Shown here: positions 1 through 11,324 of the stretch, in pieces
Layout of the letters: the number at the start of each line of letters is the position of its first letter
Position numbering within the stretch: the stretch's first letter is position 1
Origin: Scilla litardierei
Lineage: Eukaryota; Streptophyta; Magnoliopsida; Asparagales; Asparagaceae
Assembly: GCA_030789695.1 (NCBI GenBank)
Contig: CM061141.1
Coordinates: 197,295,689 to 197,359,688 of the forward strand
Length of the DNA stretch: 64,000 nt
Reading direction: 5' to 3'
Made by a program: the position numbers and the translations under genes
Notes under the pieces: model-generated
The model's input: the letters and a program-made list of their open reading frames with translations, nothing else
What the model was told of the DNA's origin: nothing
Databases searched by the model: none

Positions 1-1
1 T

Positions 2-1863
2 TACCCGACGCATGATTTAGAGTTGGCTGCCGTTGTGTTTGCTCTTAAGATTTGGAGGCACTTCTTGCTGAGTGAGAAAGTGAAGATTTTCACCGATCAC
101 AAAAGCTTGAAGTATATTTTCACTCAGAAGGAGCTCAACATGCGACAGCGTCGATGGTTGGAGCTTATGGCGGATTATGATATTGATTTGCAGTTTCACC
201 CTGGCAAGGTGAATGTGGTTCCTGATGCTTTGAGTAGGCTTCCAGCAGTAATGATTTTGACCTCGCAGTGGAGATTGCAGCAGGATTTTTGCGAGTCTGG
301 TGTTGAGATTGTTCTTCCTGGGGAGGCTTCGTCGTTGATGTACATGCAGGTACAGTCGACGATCGTTGATCGGATTAAGGCTGGCCAGGCTGAGGATCCG
401 AAGCTGGTGAGGATTCGGGAGCAGGTGGAAGCCGGTCTGCGGACTGACTTTATGATTCAGGAGGATGGCTCGCTGAGGTTTGGAGCCAGGTTGTGTGTGC
501 CTGCTGGGGATATCAGAGAGGAATTGATGGTGGAGGCACACAGTTCGCCGTATTCTGTGCATCCTGGTGGCACCAAGATGTACCAGGATCTTCGTCTGAA
601 TTATTGGTGGCATGGTATGAAGAGGAGTGTGGCTCGGAGTGTAGCCAAGTGTTTGGTTTGCCAGCAAGTGAAGGCGGAGCATCAGCGTTCGGCCGGGTTG
701 CTACAACCGCTTCCGATTCCGGAGTGGAAGTGGCAGCACATCACTATGGATTTCGTGACTGGACTACCTCGGAGTCCGAAGCAGAATGACGCGATTTGGG
801 TGATCGTAGATCGATTGACCAAATCTGTGCACTTTATTCCGTTCCGAGTGGGACAGTCCACTGAGGCGCTAGCGAGGAGATATATGGAGGTAAAATTCTT
901 TTACTCCCCGTTTTATGTCCTTTTCCCAGTTTGGATAGTGATGTAACGTGAATCGTACAGGAGGTTGTGCGACTTCATGGAGTCCCCGTGAGTATCGTGT
1001 CTGACAGAGACACGAGGTTCACATCTCAGTTCTGGCAGAGTTTGCAGAAGAGCTTGGGTACGCGTCTGAGTTTCAGCACGGCGTACCATCCGCAGACGGA
1101 TGGCCAGTCCGAGAGGACGATTCAGATTTTGGAAGACATGCTGAGGGCGTGCATGTTGGATTTCAAGGGTTCGTGGGAGGACCATCTACACTTGGTGGAG
1201 TTCTCTTACAACAACAGCTTCCAGGCGAGTATTGGCATGGCGCCTTTCGCCGCTCTTTATGGGAGGAAATGTCGATCGCCATTGAGTTGGGATGACGTTG
1301 GTGATCGGGAGTTGTTGGGACCTGAGATGATCGTGGAGGCCGTGGATATCGTCAGGAATATTCGAGAGAGGTTGAGAATTGCTCAGGACCGTTTTAAGCA
1401 TTGGGCGGATGCTAAACGTCGTCCTTTGGAGTTTCAGCCGGGCGACCATGTGTTCTTGAAGATTTCCCCGAATCGTGGTGTGATTCGTTTCGGGAAGCGT
1501 GGAAAGTTGAGCCCGCGATACATTGGACCGTTTGACATTTTGGAGAGGGTTGGCGAGGTAGCTTATCGCTTGGCCTTGCCGCCATCTTTGGAAGGAGTTC
1601 ACAATGTTTTCCATGTGTCGCAGCTTCGTCGATACATTAGCGACCCGTCTCATGCGGTGGATTTTTCGGAGATTACCGTTCGCCCCGATATGACGTATGA
1701 CCAGCATCCAGTGCAGATTCTGGACAGGCGTCAGAAATCGCTTCGGAACAAGATTGTCAATCTTGTGAGGGTGATGTGGCGACACGGTTCACCTGGAGAG
1801 TCTACTTGGGAGAATGAGGGTGAGATGCGAGAGCGTTTCCCACTTTTGTTTCCGGACTCGTGA
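2..1863 (+). CDS. Tekay-like Ty3/gypsy pol, 3' part (RNase H, integrase, chromodomain)
   Basis: The reading frame is open to the left edge from base 2, so protease and most reverse transcriptase lie outside the window. In order it shows the end of RNase H (FTDHKSL at about 90-110), the integrase HHCC zinc-binding module (about 530-665), the integrase catalytic residues (D in MDFVTG about 750, D in VSDRD about 1000, E after HPQTDGQS about 1107) and a C-terminal chromodomain-like segment (about 1690-1860), which in plants marks chromoviruses. The frame is interrupted only by a 71-bp segment at 890-960 with intron borders; leaving it out joins the two halves in phase 0. Apart from that I see no stop. 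The product would reverse-transcribe and integrate the element, and the chromodomain is thought to guide integration to chromatin. The 3' LTR follows 46 bp after the stop. Confidence 0.9.
890..960 (+). other. Candidate 71-bp spliceosomal intron in integrase
   Basis: The segment starts GTAAAATT and ends GTACAG and is AT-richer than its flanks. It falls exactly between two codons (phase 0), between the integrase core's N-terminal part and the conserved VRLHGVP block. Its length is not a multiple of three and it carries an in-frame TAA, so unspliced reading stops at 946. Removal gives a continuous integrase with no missing residue. 71 bp is near the lower limit for plant introns. The alternative is an insertion that happens to begin GT and end AG. 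Confidence 0.6.
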
Positions 1864-1872
1864 GTTTTTGGG

Positions 1873-1909
1873 AATTCCGAGGACGGAATTTTTCTTAAGT
1901 TGGGGAGGA
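1873..1909 (+). other. Pre-LTR hairpin and polypurine tract of the Tekay-like element
   Basis: AATTCCG-AGGA-CGGAATT (1873-1890) is a perfect 7-bp stem with a 4-nt loop. It is followed by the purine tract ending TTGGGGAGGA directly before the LTR. The tract primes plus-strand DNA synthesis. The same hairpin and tract arrangement occurs before the 3' LTR of the nested element at 27198-27234, which ties both to one lineage. Confidence 0.75.
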
Positions 1910-2199
1910 TGTAACGACTGCTTTTCTTGTATCTGGATTTTATATAATATAATATATGTTTTGGTGGATTTTCTCCTCGTGTGTGGTTTTCGTCTCCGTA
2001 GCTTTCATTTTCGATCGTTTCGTCGTGATTTCTCGTCTCTTCCTTAGGATCATCGATTTCGGAGTTTGTCACTCGTGACGGACTTCACAACGGTCGTATC
2101 TTACTGTTAGATCAAGCCTAGGAGTCTTAGGAATCGATCACGGGGCCTCGCGCTCCGTATCGGTACTTTTCTGTGCTCATTAGCCGGTATAAGAAGGGG

Positions 2200-2597
2200 C
2201 ACCGACCGACTAGATGACGATCCAGTCGGTCGGAAATCCTTCTTGGACCGACTAGTTAGCTTTCTAAATTTCTCAGGAGTTACTGTTTATCGTTAGTCGG
2301 TCTAAGAACGTTGGTTGACCGACTAGGTTGCAAACTAGTCGGTCAGCAATGCTTCTTGAACCGACTAACTCATCATATTATTTTTGTATCAGTTACTGTT
2401 CACTCTTAGTCGGTCTAAGAACGTTCATCGACCGACTAGATGCTAAACTAGTCGGTCAGTATTTGTTCATGGACCGACTAATTCTAAATCCTAATTTTGT
2501 ACAGAAGTTACTGTTTACACTTAGTCGGTCTGCGTTGGTCGACCGACCGACTAGTTGCCAAACTAGTCGGTCAGTGGTTGCTCTTTGACCGACTAAC
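2200..2597 (+). promoter_or_regulatory. Palindromic ACCGAC array in gypsy U3 (array A1)
   Basis: About 15 copies of ACCGAC or its complement GTCGGT lie within 400 bp; about 0.2 would be expected by chance at even composition. They sit in units with the order TTAGTCGGTC, about 20 nt, GACCGACTAG, 6-9 nt, CTAGTCGGTC, about 15 nt, GACCGACTAA. Units start at about 2293, 2406 and 2521, a period of about 114 bp. The array ends 45 bp upstream of the TATA box. ACCGAC is the core of the DRE/CRT element bound by plant DREB/CBF factors; that these copies are bound is inference. Confidence 0.75.
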
Positions 2598-2640
2598 CAG
2601 TGTTAAAACCCTAATTTCTGGGCAGCCGCCAGCCTAACCT

Positions 2641-2648
2641 ATTTATAC
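2641..2648 (+). promoter_or_regulatory. TATA box of the gypsy LTR
   Basis: CCTATTTATACCC lies just downstream of the palindromic array and upstream of a CT-rich leader beginning about 2660. This is the expected U3/R boundary layout. Confidence 0.6.
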
Positions 2649-4401
2649 CCAACCCATTCGACTTCTTCTTCTCCAACACGACCCAAAACCCTAAAAATCT
2701 CCCCCTTCAGCCCCCATCTTCCTCCAAGCTCCATTTCTCCATTCCAAGCCCTAAATCCATCATCCAATCCATCCAATCACTCCATCTATCTCTCATCTTC
2801 CCCAAATCTCCATCAAAACCCATCAAAACCCCAAATCCCCCTAAACCCTAGTTTCCTCAAACTTCTCCAATCTCTTCCAGATCTGATCCTAGGGTTCCCC
2901 GGAGTGTTTCTTCCGTCTCCTCTCGGTAAGAAATCGATCTACCGTTGTTTTCATAGCTTATTTATGATTCTATGAAAACCCTAATTAATTTCATGTGTTT
3001 GGTGTTTGTTTCCCCCATAACAGCGATTTCCCCCGTAGATAGCGTCCGTGTGACGAAGTAGTCGTCATCCCCGGTGCTAGGCAAGTGAAACTTGCCACTT
3101 AGGGTTTAGGCCATGTTTTAGGCCATTTACTTGTTGTAGGCGTAAAAGAGGCTAGGCGACGAAATGATACTCGCCTAGGCGCAAATTGGGGAAATAGCTT
3201 GACAACGAAGCTAATTCCGACTTTTAGCATGTTGCACAATTTCCATGTCATGTTTACTTTCAATTAACGGTACGCGAATATGTTCATGTCATTGCATTTC
3301 GCCTGTCACGTTTAATTTAATTAACGGTACGCAAATAAATTGTCATGACCTCGCATTCTTTAAGTGTTGCTTGATTGCGTAGCTTTGCTACAATTGTGTG
3401 TTCCTGGCTCGTGTTCCAGAAGCGGGCCATGTGTTGGTTGATAGCCAATGCCCGAATTGTGTGTTCCGGCTAGGTGTTCCCTACGCCATACCAGTGTTCC
3501 TGGCTCGTGACCAGAAGCGAACATAATGAGTTGGAAACCCCAACGCTCGGAATGTATTGAATTGTGAACTTCGAATGCGAGCTCAATGGCGGGGCAACCC
3601 TAGGCTCACTAGATGAGCTCAATGTGCAGGGACCCCAGGCTCCATATCGTGTGGTTACCGAGTAGTGTTTAGTGCCGATCGGTCTGAAATGCTACGACAT
3701 TCAGCGAATGGCGTAAACACCTATAAAATGTGAATTGATTGAATTGATAGTAGCTTGGCTACTCTTGTCTTGTCCCGATGATTGTTCTCTTGTACAAATT
3801 GTTTTGCCATGTTTTAATTGTGCACTCATGTTATAACTGCCATGTCATGCATACTAAACTGCTAGGTTGCTAGATGCCTCACTTTCAGTTTCCTTGCCCA
3901 AGTCTTTTTAGACTTGCTGACATGTGCCCCTTTACTCTTTTGGGTGACACATGTTAGATCCTGAGCCTGAGTACCTCGTTGAGGACGAGGTGTTCGCTGA
4001 CGCCGAGCCCGAGCCCGTGTTTGACGGGGAGTACGTGGACACTGGGGACCAGTCCTAGTGTCTTCGTGTGTTTTACTTTTGTTAGACAGTTGTTTTGTAT
4101 TCGGTGCGTGGCACCTATATCTTTGTTATGTCGTTTCTTTTGTTGGCCTTGTTCTGGGCCTTGGACTCTTTTCTTTTAGCCTGGTGGCTTTTCTGGATGT
4201 TGGACTCTTGTTGATGTTGGACAATTTGAGAGATGTGGAATTTTATTTCAGTCTCCCCTTGTGTTATTATTGTTATTCTGTTGTGGTTACAGGGACCTGT
4301 TTATGTAATGTGGACGCTTATCGGGTTTGGGGCTTCACAGCTCCACTCTCGTGCGGACCTTTTCACGTCTCGCCTCCATTTTAGGGAAGCGGGTCGTGAC
4401 A

Positions 4402-4527
4402 CTACCTGTAATAATCGATGTCACATCTCGATATTCTCTCGGCCATGAACATTTAGAAGTTTAGATCATGCTAATCCATTGAGCATCATTAGTATGACCT
4501 CATTATAACCCTATTGTTCGTCACACA
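4402..4527. other. Flanking DNA between the Tekay-like LTR and the first nested stack
   Basis: 126 bp with no gene or repeat recognised. Its last five bases (4523-4527, ACACA) are the left target duplication of the solo LTR; the right copy is at 34921-34925. Confidence 0.6.
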
Positions 4528-4923
4528 TGTTAAGTTTTGGACTTCTCCTTACTTGGTTTGATGATGATTAAACATAAATACTGGTAGCTAATCCCCTACT
4601 TGCAGTTAATCATTGCCTAAGCCCTTATTAAGATCAATTAGCAATGTATGACACTCAAGGATCAATCAAAGCTCGTAAAGTCGATTGGATGATCAAAGAT
4701 GAAGATAGAAGCTTCAAGATGACTTCAAAATCTTTCAATAGAAAGAAGAGAGGCAAAAATAAATGGAAACTTTTTATTCTCTTTTCTTTCTCATTAGTAT
4801 GTAGCTTAGAAGTAGAATTATGTTGGAGCACACACACCTTCCATTCTATCCTAGGAAAGCCTTAGAACTCATTTCCTAGGCATCCATTTCATAAATCTCA
4901 AGCATATGCATTTTGGACTTTCA

Positions 4924-5349
4924 ACAGGCGACCTATGAACGAAATACATGCAATTGTCTCCTTACAGGCGCCTGAGAATTGTTGTACAATCGTCTATTAT
5001 GCACATACATCTTAACTTGATATTTGGGCTTTCTGTTCTTATCTTTTATCAGGCGACTGTTGTACAAAGTACATGTGCATGTCCAGTTACAGGTGCATGT
5101 GACTTGTTAGTCAATCGTCTGTCTCCTTTTGCCCAGAATCCCCAAGTTTTGACATCTTTCACACTTGCGTCTGCAGGTGATGTAAAAAGGATTTACAGGC
5201 GCCTGCCCATGGCACAGGCGCCTGCCCATGGCACAGTCGCCTATATATGCCGCTACAGATGCTTGTCCCAGCTTGTCAACCTTCCTAAGTTTTGATAACT
5301 TTCGCACTTGCTCCTGCAGGCGATGTAAGAAGGATTTATAGGTGCCTAC
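4924..5349 (+). promoter_or_regulatory. CAGGCGCCTG palindrome array, left part (array C)
   Basis: Repeated variants of (A)CAGGCGCCTG and half-sites (CAGGCGAC, ACAGTCGCC, ACAGGTGC) occur from about 4925 to 5349, including two perfect copies next to CCCATGGCA at about 5199 and 5216. The array continues across the later insertion at 33910-34165. It lies in U3 of the solo LTR, ending about 85 bp upstream of the TATA box. Confidence 0.6.
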
Positions 5350-7070
5350 TGATGCACCCGAAACTAACACCTAAAAGCCACCTGGCAATGTCACTAATGT
5401 CAGGCACCAAATGGCCCCCAAGTACCAGTTTCGGGCTTACGAACGCAAGCAGACGGTGTCAAGTTATAGTATAAAAGATATCGATCCCACAGAAAAAGTA
5501 GCGGTGTATTAATCTCATGTTATTTCTAAATCTCAGAAGGAGGTAGCAGTCGGTTTGAATGATTGTTTGGTTGGTGTTGTTTGATCAATATAAAAGGACT
5601 AGAGAATTAGGACTCACTACTAGGAACGTCGGAGGTCGATGCTAGGTTAGGACTTCTACATTGCATTGGTTTTATTCGGGATTGTAACATCGAAGTGAAT
5701 TCATGCGTCAATGCATCATGAATCTAACATACCGTATTCACCCCACTCACACGATATATGCATATGGTATGTGCATTAAGGATCTACAATAATCTCACCA
5801 ATCTCGTGGTTCGAATACTCTCAGCTCGTACCACTCTCGTGCGTTAGAGCTTCGATGTATTTTGGTGGCTCTTATTGACGCAATGGCGGTAGCCGTCAAT
5901 TAGTGGTATAGTTCGTCGGTGGATCCCATCAAGGCACTAGCTGGGCATGGTCACGAGCCTCGGTTGAATCCACTAACTCCCTAATTAAATCCATAAGATA
6001 CTCCTTAAGCTAATCGATTCCACAAACTGTGGACACGATCTCAGTACGAGTTCTCTTGGGGATTTTGCTAGATCAACCAAAAATACTCCCATTTTAATAT
6101 CCAATGCAACCTAAAAATCCTTACTTCGCATCTTTTTCCTAAGATCTTAGGGCTAATCCATTAGCCCTAGATAAAACTACTCACACATGGTGGGGGAAAC
6201 ACGGAAAGATTGGATTTTTAGGTTGGAATTCATCTTAGTAATAAAAAACATATAAAAGTTAGGAATACCTACCAAAAACGATGTAGATCGATAGTAAGCC
6301 ACGGAGAAATAAGATCCAAATGATTCCAAGACAGAAAATGCAATAAAAATTAAGCCTTTGCTCAATATCAAAACCTAGATCCCAAATCTCAAGCTTACAC
6401 TAAAAACTCATAATAAAAATTATCCCTAAAACACTTGATTATCTAAAACATTAATAGAAATTTTTTTTATACAAAGGGTAGGGACCCCACAGATAATTCT
6501 TAGAAATCTGGAAAGTTGGGCCCATATGTCGCTTGGGTGCGTCGGCTACTCGACCGAGTCACTTCGCTGGCCGCGCTGCTGCTCGCTTGTTTTTGATGCG
6601 GGCTGCTCGATCGAGGAACCCCCTAGTCGGTCGAGTAGCAGGGGGTGTCAACTCGGGTCGAGTCACCTAGCTGCTCGGTCGAGTCACCTCGTATTTGTTT
6701 CCTCTGTATCCGCGTTTCAGCTCGGTCGAGTAGTTGTAAGCTACTCTGCCCAAGTCACCTGGAAACTGAATGGCTGAGGGCTTTTTCTGGATTTCTCTCA
6801 CTCGCTTCTCATCTTCTCCTCCGATCTTCTTCTAAACTGTGGCAAACTCCCATGGAGCCTTGCCAATGATGCCCTGGACGTGCTGGATTTGTCCAAGTCC
6901 CGAATCTGCTCCAATTCGCTCCAAAATCCCTGAAAGTCCACAAATCTATACAAAAACTAGAATATGGCGTTAGAAGCGCATTAATATCTAAAAATATGGA
7001 TTTCGGAGGCGAATATGATATGAAATGAGATGAAATGATACGGTAAAAAAGGGAAAATATGGACACATCA
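5350..7070 (-). repeat. 3' LTR of the Athila-like element
   Basis: 1,721 bp, matching 32168-33909 along its length with scattered substitutions and small indels. On the minus strand it reads TGATGTGTCC... to ...GGGTGCATCA. A palindromic array lies at 6526-6770 and a TATA box (TATAAAAA on the minus strand) at 6465-6472. Confidence 0.9.
6526..6770 (-). promoter_or_regulatory. CTCGGTCGAGTAGC palindrome array in Athila 3' LTR (array B1)
   Basis: Copies of CTCGGTCGAGTAGC, CTCGACCGAGTCAC and degenerate halves recur between GGCTACTCGACCGAG (about 6541) and CTCGGTCGAGTAG (about 6721). Relative to minus-strand transcription the array ends about 54 bp upstream of the TATA box. The other LTR carries the same array at 33350-33600. 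Confidence 0.65.
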
Positions 7071-7083
7071 AAATCCCCCAAGC
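7071..7083 (-). other. Polypurine tract of the Athila-like element
   Basis: On the minus strand CTTGGGGGATTT directly precedes the 3' LTR start TGATGTG. This is the plus-strand DNA primer site. Confidence 0.7.
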
Positions 7084-8435
7084 TTACCTCTTACTCGTCC
7101 TCGAGGAAGACGAATACTAGGCTCACCAGGCGATAAAAATAAGAAATAGAAAAAGGGAATAGAAGATGGAGGGGAGTGCTAGATTATTCAGTCAGATCTC
7201 AAGCCTTAGCTACATACCACGATGCTTCGAAATAAATCACACACTAATATGAATTTCATATCTTTCGCTTAATGTAATACATGCAAGCATTTAAGATCAA
7301 AGAAATGGAATTCTCAGTATTCATGCAGTCAATTCATATCAACATATTCATAGAGTCTAGTATAAAAATCGTTGGCGATGCACTTTTCAATCAAATGATA
7401 TAATCGAAGCATATAAGATTCATATCAGGCATGCAAAAGAGAATGGAAAGGATCATGACATTCATATATTCATCTCAACTCCTGAAAAATCTCCATAGCT
7501 AGCAGTTTTTCATAAAGTTTAAGCATTATCAAACATCCCTAATTGTGCACAATCCACTCTAATGTCATACTCACTCATCTCGATAAATAATGAAGACATG
7601 CGCTAAAGCATACAATCATAGCAAGCATGCAGTAAGAAGTGAAATAAGACCACAGGCAGATGCTTCAGATATTCTAATGATTCATGAAGCTTGGTTGCAT
7701 TTCCAACAAGCATTTACTAGATACTACTGCATGCATTTAGTTTCAAATTATTTCGTGCATTCATATAGAGAAATCGGCAAAAGAATATATCTGCAAGCAT
7801 ACAGGTAGCAAAAAGACCGAAATACTCTAACTAGCATGCAAGAGTAATAAGCATCGCAATAGCATACTAAAGACTATGAGAGATATCATCATGCAGAACA
7901 AATCTAGCAAAAGGGGGAAAAGAAGGCGGAGAAAGTAAAAAAATAAGAACAAGCATGCAAGCATGGTAAAATACGGAAAACGTGATGCTGAATGAGAAAA
8001 AGAAAATGGTGGACAAAATGGGTGGAAAATAAAAGTAAAAAAGGCGTAAAATAAAGGAAATATATAAAAAATGAAAATAAAAAGCGATAGCACTCATCCC
8101 CCAAGCTAAACACAGCAGTGTCCTCACTGCTGAGAACACGCTGGTATGCCGGGAAATAGGGCAAGGGTGAGCGGGCGGATAAGAAATAGAAAAATTGAGT
8201 GGAAAATAAAACTGTCTAAATAAGAGAAAACATGCTGATGCATATGCATGGAGTGATGCAAAAAATGCAAAATATGATATGATGCAAATGCTATATGGAA
8301 AAATGGAAAATGATGTAGAAGTGCAAAATGCAACATGGATCCTCCCCCCAGCTGTGTAAGACTAAGGCCCCGAAAAGATAGATGTGCACTAAAAATAATG
8401 GGGAAGTGGACTGGAGCAAAAACGTGAAAAGTGCA
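7084..8435 (-). other. 3' untranslated region of the Athila-like element
   Basis: 1.35 kb, AT-rich, between the 3' ORF and the polypurine tract. The reading frames here are short and low in complexity. GCATGCAAG-type words recur (about 7280-7980). No function is assigned. Confidence 0.5.
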
Positions 8436-10399
8436 TCAGACAGCGGAACCACCCTCTGGATGTGGTGATGGGTCCTGCTGCTGGGGTGGAGGGGCGACAA
8501 CAGAAGGGTCAACTAGAGTGTCAGCCAGAGGGTCAGCTGGTTGCGTAGGCTCAGACGAGAGTGATACAACGGGTGTGCCGACAAGTGTGTGAACGTGTGT
8601 ATCGAGGACTGAAGTGTCCGCTAGTGTGGCAACCAACTCGAGGGTAGAGGTGACAGGCCCTGCAGAAGCCTGAGAGTGAGGATCGACGAGTGGTGCACGT
8701 GACGGGACATTGTCTGGCCTGAGAGGAGGGGCGGGAGCGAGGATCACAGTGGGTATGTGCCTCATCCTCAGAATATCTATAATCGTGGTGAGGTCATCCT
8801 CGACTCTCCTGTAATGCATGGCGACCGCGGTAACGAAGGAGTCAAGGTCACTCCTAAGTCTCGATACCTCGGTCTCCACGGCAGCAAGCGAGCGTCAGAG
8901 ACGTCAGAGCCGAGGGGAGGACGGGAGCTGCTTGACACCACTCTCGAAGGACGGGCCCGTGAATGAGATCCACGGGTCCTAGCCTGAAAGACAGGAGAGG
9001 GTGAACTAGCAAGGATCTCGGCTGATGTAGAATGGAGTGGAATCGAACCGAGATCACGTGCAGAAGCAGAGGCAGCAGCAGCAGCAGAAAAAAGAGTCAT
9101 CATAGACACAGAAGTGTGGATAGAAGTCACGACGCTCTCAGTGAATACTGCTGCTACTGGTGTGGGGTGGTGCCAGGTAGAGGGATTGTGGGCTCTAGGG
9201 AGGTGGGAAGGGAAATGAGGAGGTCCACAATGACAGGTAGGGGGCTGGTGGGGTTCGGCTCCGGAAAGAGTGGCTCAGAGATTCGGGAGCGGGAGAAGAG
9301 GCTGGCTCTGAAGTGGAAGAAAAAGTAAGGTCGGGAGCAGCAGGAGCGACCGTGCCCTCAAGTCCGAGCACGGTAGGGGCAGCAATAGTGACCTCGGGGC
9401 AAAAGGTGGAGACAGTCTCCGAGGTCTCTAGGGTGAGGGTGGCAGTGGCAGTGGTGCTCACACTGGCAAAGGTGGGGACAGAAGTGTGAGCAGGAGGTGG
9501 TGGGGGTGGTGTAGGGTGGGCTGCCACGAGAGCAACGAGGTCGGGCTCGTCCTCGTCAGAACTAAGCACCCAATCATCGATGTCATCGACGACCGGGGCA
9601 TAGGTGGCTCCAGGACGTGGATGGGGGGAATGGGAAAAATGAGGGGAGTGATCCAGTAAAGCATGACTGGGGGGTATAGGTGAGGGCAGGGCGGGGGAGG
9701 AAGAGGTACGGCTCGTGGTGGGCGCCTAAAAGGTAAATCCAGCGACATGCACCGTGTGGCCTAATGATGGACAAGCGGGTGAGCACATCCATCGTCATGC
9801 GTGTGTGCACAGTGGGGGTTGCCTGACGGTCAGGGAGCTCTAGGCCAAGCATCTGGGCAAAAATGGTAAAAAAATCCGCCGCAACAGATATTTGTGGAGA
9901 CGTGGGTGGTCTGAAAAAGGCGGTGACACAACCAGTGTGCTGCGTCAGAGAGTAAGAAGGGGTGGATGGTGCTGTGGGACATGGCCAAGAAACTCTCTCG
10001 GTGAGCGTCGTCTCGGAAGACGATGCCATAGGTCCGAAGGGTGGGGGTGGAGGTACGGGACATGGTGGCATCACGGTCGTAGGGATGGGGGAGCAGCAGA
10101 GTGGGCGGGGGTGGATGTAGTGGTGCCTCAATGGCTAGAGGCACAGGTGAGGGAGATCTGTAGGGGTCGAAAGAGGACGCAAAGAGTCCCATCCACTCCT
10201 CCTCCTCGGGCGTGGGTGTACATGCGTCACAGGAACGACGTGACGGCCGGGAAGAGGAAGAGCCATCGTCGGCCTTCCTCTTTCTAGGAAGGGGTGGTGG
10301 CCTCGGACGAAGGTGAGGCCGTATCGTGTAATGGGTGCAAACGACTGACTGTGGTAAAATAAACATGAGAGGAAGGAATATACCAAAGCCGATAGTCAT
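8436..10399 (-). pseudogene. Athila-type 3' ORF (envelope position), broken
   Basis: The minus-strand frames, read from 10399 down, are a basic Ser-rich stretch (RKRKADDGSSSSRPSRR), an acidic patch (EEEEWMGLF), a central region (YGIVFRDDAHRESFLAMSH... then HEPYLFLPRPALTYTP), a Pro/Thr/Ala-rich linker with SSDEDEPD, and a C-terminal likely coiled coil (METEVSRLRSDLDSFVTAVAMHYRRVEDDL) ending at 8436. At least two or three frameshifts (about 9830, 9583-9570, 8880) break it. The order and position, downstream of gag-pol in an Athila-like element, match the extra ORF of that lineage. That ORF is often called envelope-like, but its function is unproven and I see no convincing fusion or surface motif. 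A CT-rich leader and a palindromic array lie upstream. Confidence 0.6.
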
Positions 10400-11324
10400 T
10401 GCAAATGCAATCGGGAAGCACGTGCATGCTACAAAAGCAAATGGATCCCCAAGCTGCTCCTGAACGAGACGACTCCTCGGAGCATCTCAAAGTACCTACA
10501 ATAAGAAGAAAGCAAATATATCAGCAGACAATTTCATTTATAGAAGAATCGGAGCGCTAAAATTTGAAAATTAACGAAGGAGGACGTGGGAGGATGATGG
10601 GGAGGGTGATTATGATGATGGGGATGATGGGAAGGAAAAATATGTAGAGGATGGTGCTGTGGTGGTGTGGCTCGGCCCGAGCACAAGTTGTGCTCGGGTA
10701 GACTGCTCGGGTGGATAGGTTGGGGTCGAACTCCAGCAGTGGGGAGGATGTGGAGGGGGGAAAAGGGTCGGGGAAGATAGGGGAAGAAAAAGGGGGGTGA
10801 AAGAGAGGGAGGGGGGTTGAATTACCGCAGGCACTGGGTGGCACCGGCGGCGATGCTCCAGCAAATTGCCGGAGCAAGGGTTCGGGGGAGGGGGGTTTTA
10901 AGAGAGAAATAGAGGGAGAGGGAGGGGGTATAGAGGGGGGAGTGGGGTGGTTGTGGTTGTGGACAGCGTCGTCGTCGGTGTTGGGCGACACTGGCTGTGT
11001 CGCTCCGGTCATTCGCCGGAGCAGGGGGAGGGGGGTTACGGTAGATATAGAAGGGGGGAGAGAGATAGAGAGAGAAGATAGATATGAGGAGAAAGAGGGG
11101 CGGAGGGCGGACCGGTAGGCAGAGACGGTCGGCGGCGCAGGTGGCAGAGACGATGGCCGCGGTGGTAGGGGCGGAGTCAAGTACGAGGTGGAGTCGAGTA
11201 AGGCTAGGGCAGGGGGAGCTCGGGTGAATGATTGGGGGCTGCTTGAATAGGATAGCTCGAGTGAAAGAGAGATAGATTATAAACTGAGCTGACTCTGTTT
11301 GGAATGTGGGCCCTATTTTTAAGT
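10400..11324 (-). other. CT-rich leader before the Athila-like 3' ORF
   Basis: On the minus strand this is a strongly pyrimidine-rich, low-complexity leader (CCCCCTCCC, TCTCTATCTC runs) that begins just after a TATA-like TTTATAAT at 11277-11284. A long open frame at 10557-11180 is Pro/Ser-rich and looks like translation of the leader rather than a gene. GCCGGAGCAA-type words recur near 10860 and 11010. Confidence 0.5.

Larger units (their letters stand above)
1910..4401 (+). mobile_element. 3' LTR of Tekay-like gypsy element
   Basis: Begins TGTAACGAC directly after the polypurine tract and ends GTCGTGACA, a near-perfect inverted terminus, giving 2,492 bp. The 5' LTR is outside the window, so the target duplication cannot be checked. 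U3 (1910 to about 2640) carries a palindromic array and then a TATA box. The CT-rich leader (about 2650-2900) and long R/U5 carry short internal duplications, for example the TAACGGTACGC pair at about 3265 and 3322 and the GTGTTCCTGGCTCGTG copies near 3400 and 3490. I see no coding sequence in it. Confidence 0.8.

Noticed and set aside
2200..2597. CRISPR-like array (short repeats with spacers)
   Set aside because: The repeats are alternating inverted half-sites of a palindrome inside an LTR of a plant retrotransposon, and the spacers are partly repeated too. There are no cas genes and the genome is eukaryotic.
6526..6770. Calling the Athila palindrome array a DRE array
   Set aside because: Its core is mostly ACCGAG, not ACCGAC, so the DREB link made for the other arrays is not supported here.
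10557..11180. 207-codon Pro/Ser-rich frame on the minus strand
   Set aside because: It is a low-complexity translation of the CT-rich leader before the Athila-like 3' ORF, with no recognisable domain.
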